NCBI RefSeq assembly: GCF_000685295.1
Contig: NZ_ARYL01000003.1
Coordinates: 1-64,000 of the forward strand
Origin: Hyphomonas oceanitis SCH89
Lineage (GTDB): Bacteria; Pseudomonadota; Alphaproteobacteria; Caulobacterales; Hyphomonadaceae
Direction of reading: 5' to 3'
DNA length: 64,000 nt
Below are positions 62,457 to 64,000 of the stretch, one piece after another. Position 1 is the stretch's first letter. Each line of letters starts with the position of its first letter. A program made the position numbers and the translations under genes. The notes under the pieces were generated by a model, which worked only from the letters and a program-made list of their open reading frames with translations, ran no database searches and was not told where the DNA came from.

Positions 62457-63398
62457 ATGAATCCAGTGAGTTTTGATTTCGGCAATGCGATGATGCATTT
62501 CCGTAAAACAGGTGGCCCCAAGGGCTTCCTGCTCAGCTATGGCGCGACCTACGTCTTGCTATATGTGATCCTCTCGGCGGTAAGCATCGGGCTGCAATGG
62601 CCCATTTACGGCGCCATGTTCGATCCTGCGGCGATGGAAGACCCCTTGGTCATGGAAGCCGCCATGATGCAGCACATGGGGCGCGTCCTGCTCGGTTACG
62701 CGGTCCTGATTCCGCTTGGCCTTGCCTTCTGGATGATCTTCGAAGGCGCAAACCAGCGTCGCTACATGCGGGCTGAAGGCTTCCGACTGCGGCTCGGCGG
62801 CGATGAATGGCGCCTCCTCGTGGTGGGGCTGATCTGGTTTGTCCTGTTAATCGGGCTGTATCTCGGCGGTATCATCGCATTTATCGTGCCTATGGCCATC
62901 GCGGCCGCAACCGGCACAGGCGAGGGCGCCATGATTGGCGGGCTGCTGACCTTCATCCTCGCGCTCGCCTACATGATTTTTGCGCTCTGGCTATGTGCCC
63001 GTTTTTCACCCGCCGCCGCGCTCACCGTGCGGGATCGCAGCATCCGGTTCGGACAGGCCTGGCGCGTGACGAAAGGCAAGGCATGGACCATTGTCGGCAG
63101 CTGGATCGTCCTCGGCCTGATCATGTCTGTCGTGTTCTTCGTGATCTACATGATCTTCGTGGTCGCCATCGTTGCCTCGCTTATGCCGATGATGAACGGA
63201 ATGGAATCAGAGGATCCCTCGGCAATATTCCGCGCCATGCTCTCGCCCGCCGTCCTCATTCCCGGCGCCTTGCTGGTGGTCGGCATGGTCTTTTTGCAAG
63301 GCTGCGGCATGCACATCTTTTCCGGACCGGCAGCACTGGCGGCCCGCACCGATCCGGAATGGGCTGACCATCCGGCAATCGACGACACATTTGTCTAG
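62457..63398 (+). CDS. Multi-pass membrane protein, second of three in tandem
   Basis: A 313-residue protein with six hydrophobic segments. FEGANQRRYMRAEGFRLRLGGDEWR (about 95-119) corresponds to VFEAASQRRYIRDERFSLRLGADELR in the third gene, so the two are paralogues. The shared TVRxRSxxFGxAWxxTKGxAW segment links it to the first gene. ATG 62457 chosen with GGGAG upstream. No function known. Confidence 0.82.
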   Translation: MNPVSFDFGNAMMHFRKTGGPKGFLLSYGATYVLLYVILSAVSIGLQWPIYGAMFDPAAMEDPLVMEAAMMQHMGRVLLGYAVLIPLGLAFWMIFEGANQRRYMRAEGFRLRLGGDEWRLLVVGLIWFVLLIGLYLGGIIAFIVPMAIAAATGTGEGAMIGGLLTFILALAYMIFALWLCARFSPAAALTVRDRSIRFGQAWRVTKGKAWTIVGSWIVLGLIMSVVFFVIYMIFVVAIVASLMPMMNGMESEDPSAIFRAMLSPAVLIPGALLVVGMVFLQGCGMHIFSGPAALAARTDPEWADHPAIDDTFV

Positions 63399-63460
63399 GG
63401 GGTCGGCTGTAGCAGCAGCTGCGTATGGCAGGATCACGGGGTTGAAGCGGAGGGGACACT

Positions 63461-64000
63461 ATGCCGACACGATTCTCATTTGACGGCGCGCTGTCAAACG
63501 CCTTCCGGGCGGCGCATATGCGCAGCTTTCCATGGCTCTTCGCGGCTGCCTTTGCGCTTGTCGTCACGATAGCCTCACTGATCCTGACATATCTCGCCAG
63601 GGACACGTTCATGGAGGTGATGTCCGGGTTTGAGTCCTTCGCCGAAACCGCGAGCGATGAGCCCGATCCGTACACCGTGTTCAGCTTCTTTTTCGGCATG
63701 ATGGCCTCGCTTGTCCCGTGGGCTATTGCGGGCGGCCTCGGCTACTGGGTCATCCGGGCCGTATTCGAAGCGGCTTCCCAGCGGCGCTACATCCGCGACG
63801 AGCGCTTTTCCCTGCGCCTGGGGGCAGACGAGCTGCGCATGATGGTTGTGCTCCTCTTGTGGTGGCTACTCTACACGGTCACTTTCGGCTTGCCGGTCCT
63901 CTACATATTCAACGGCGTAATGGGCATTTTCGAGATCGGGATTGACGATATGTCGGAAGAGGAAATGGCGCGGAAAATGATCCCGCTTGTCTTTGGCGGG
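63461..64000 (+). CDS. Multi-pass membrane protein, third of three in tandem (partial)
   Basis: The first 180 codons of a protein that continues beyond the window end. Three hydrophobic segments are seen before the cut. N-terminal FSFDGALSNAFRAAHMRSFPWL and the QRRYIR block (about 107-112) match the second gene. GGAGGGG precedes the ATG. The gap of 62 bp from the previous gene suggests an operon of three tandem paralogues. Confidence 0.82.
   Translation, partial: MPTRFSFDGALSNAFRAAHMRSFPWLFAAAFALVVTIASLILTYLARDTFMEVMSGFESFAETASDEPDPYTVFSFFFGMMASLVPWAIAGGLGYWVIRAVFEAASQRRYIRDERFSLRLGADELRMMVVLLLWWLLYTVTFGLPVLYIFNGVMGIFEIGIDDMSEEEMARKMIPLVFGG

Overview
The window is high-GC chromosomal DNA from an alphaproteobacterium. 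It most resembles a marine, stalked-type member of the Hyphomonadaceae/Caulobacterales; this is inferred from gene order and family content, not from a search. Pointers are the bamE / cytochrome bc1 chaperone / plsX-fabH-ihfA-merR cluster, the rpsF-rpsR-rplI-dnaB cluster, the fabD-fabG-acpP-fabF-mltG-yicC-gmk cluster, a TonB-dependent receptor, many fatty-acid catabolism genes, and paired GANTC sites in front of ihfA. I see no phage, insertion sequence, CRISPR array or integrase. Almost all DNA is coding, and many neighbours overlap by 4 nt (ATGA).

Layout. 0-4.2 kb: katG with an OxyR-like upstream site, two small lipoprotein genes (one of only 27 codons), bamE and a CBP3-type chaperone. 4.2-7.4 kb: plsX, fabH, ihfA, a MerR regulator and tRNA-Pro(GGG). 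7.4-12.4 kb: an XRE regulator with membrane segments, a nitrilase, a lipoprotein S9 peptidase, msrB and a MaoC hydratase. 12.4-25.4 kb: GH1 beta-glucosidase coupled to an acyl-CoA synthetase; a four-gene coupled operon (amidohydrolase, fatty acid hydroxylase, SnoaL-like protein, GNAT); an enoyl-CoA hydratase / epoxide hydrolase / thioesterase run; topoisomerase IB, an SDR, a CinA-type amidase and an acyl-CoA dehydrogenase. 25.4-28.5 kb: a diguanylate cyclase and an arsR-acr3-arsC operon. 28.5-37.8 kb: core replication, ribosomal, fatty-acid and cell-wall genes. 37.8-39.2 kb: a repeat-rich stretch of palindromic elements around one hypothetical gene. 39.2-49.9 kb: S10 carboxypeptidase, a CNT nucleoside transporter followed by a TonB receptor, a 29-bp perfect inverted repeat, GST, an SDR/thioesterase pair, acyl-CoA dehydrogenase, a serine hydrolase, and an AT-richer orphan secreted protein. 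49.9-64 kb: phosphatase, enoyl-CoA hydratase, aldehyde dehydrogenase, HisKA_2 kinase, DEAD-box helicase, sodB, an NDUFAF6-like protein, a sorbosone-dehydrogenase-like lipoprotein with a hairpin over its ribosome binding site, an epimerase, trmFO, and three tandem related membrane proteins, the last cut by the window edge.

Much of the content is housekeeping: lipid synthesis, protein synthesis, outer-membrane assembly and oxidative defence (KatG, MsrB, SodB). The accessory genes point to a heterotroph that takes up nucleosides and peptides and degrades acyl and aldehyde substrates. I found no clear large undescribed system. The most unusual items are small or regulatory: the mini-lipoprotein, the apparently leaderless arsR promoter, the hairpin over the sorbosone-dehydrogenase ribosome binding site, the purine-type signature of the CNT transporter, the coupled hydroxylase operon and the tandem membrane paralogues. 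Functional names rest on motifs read by eye; no database search was run.
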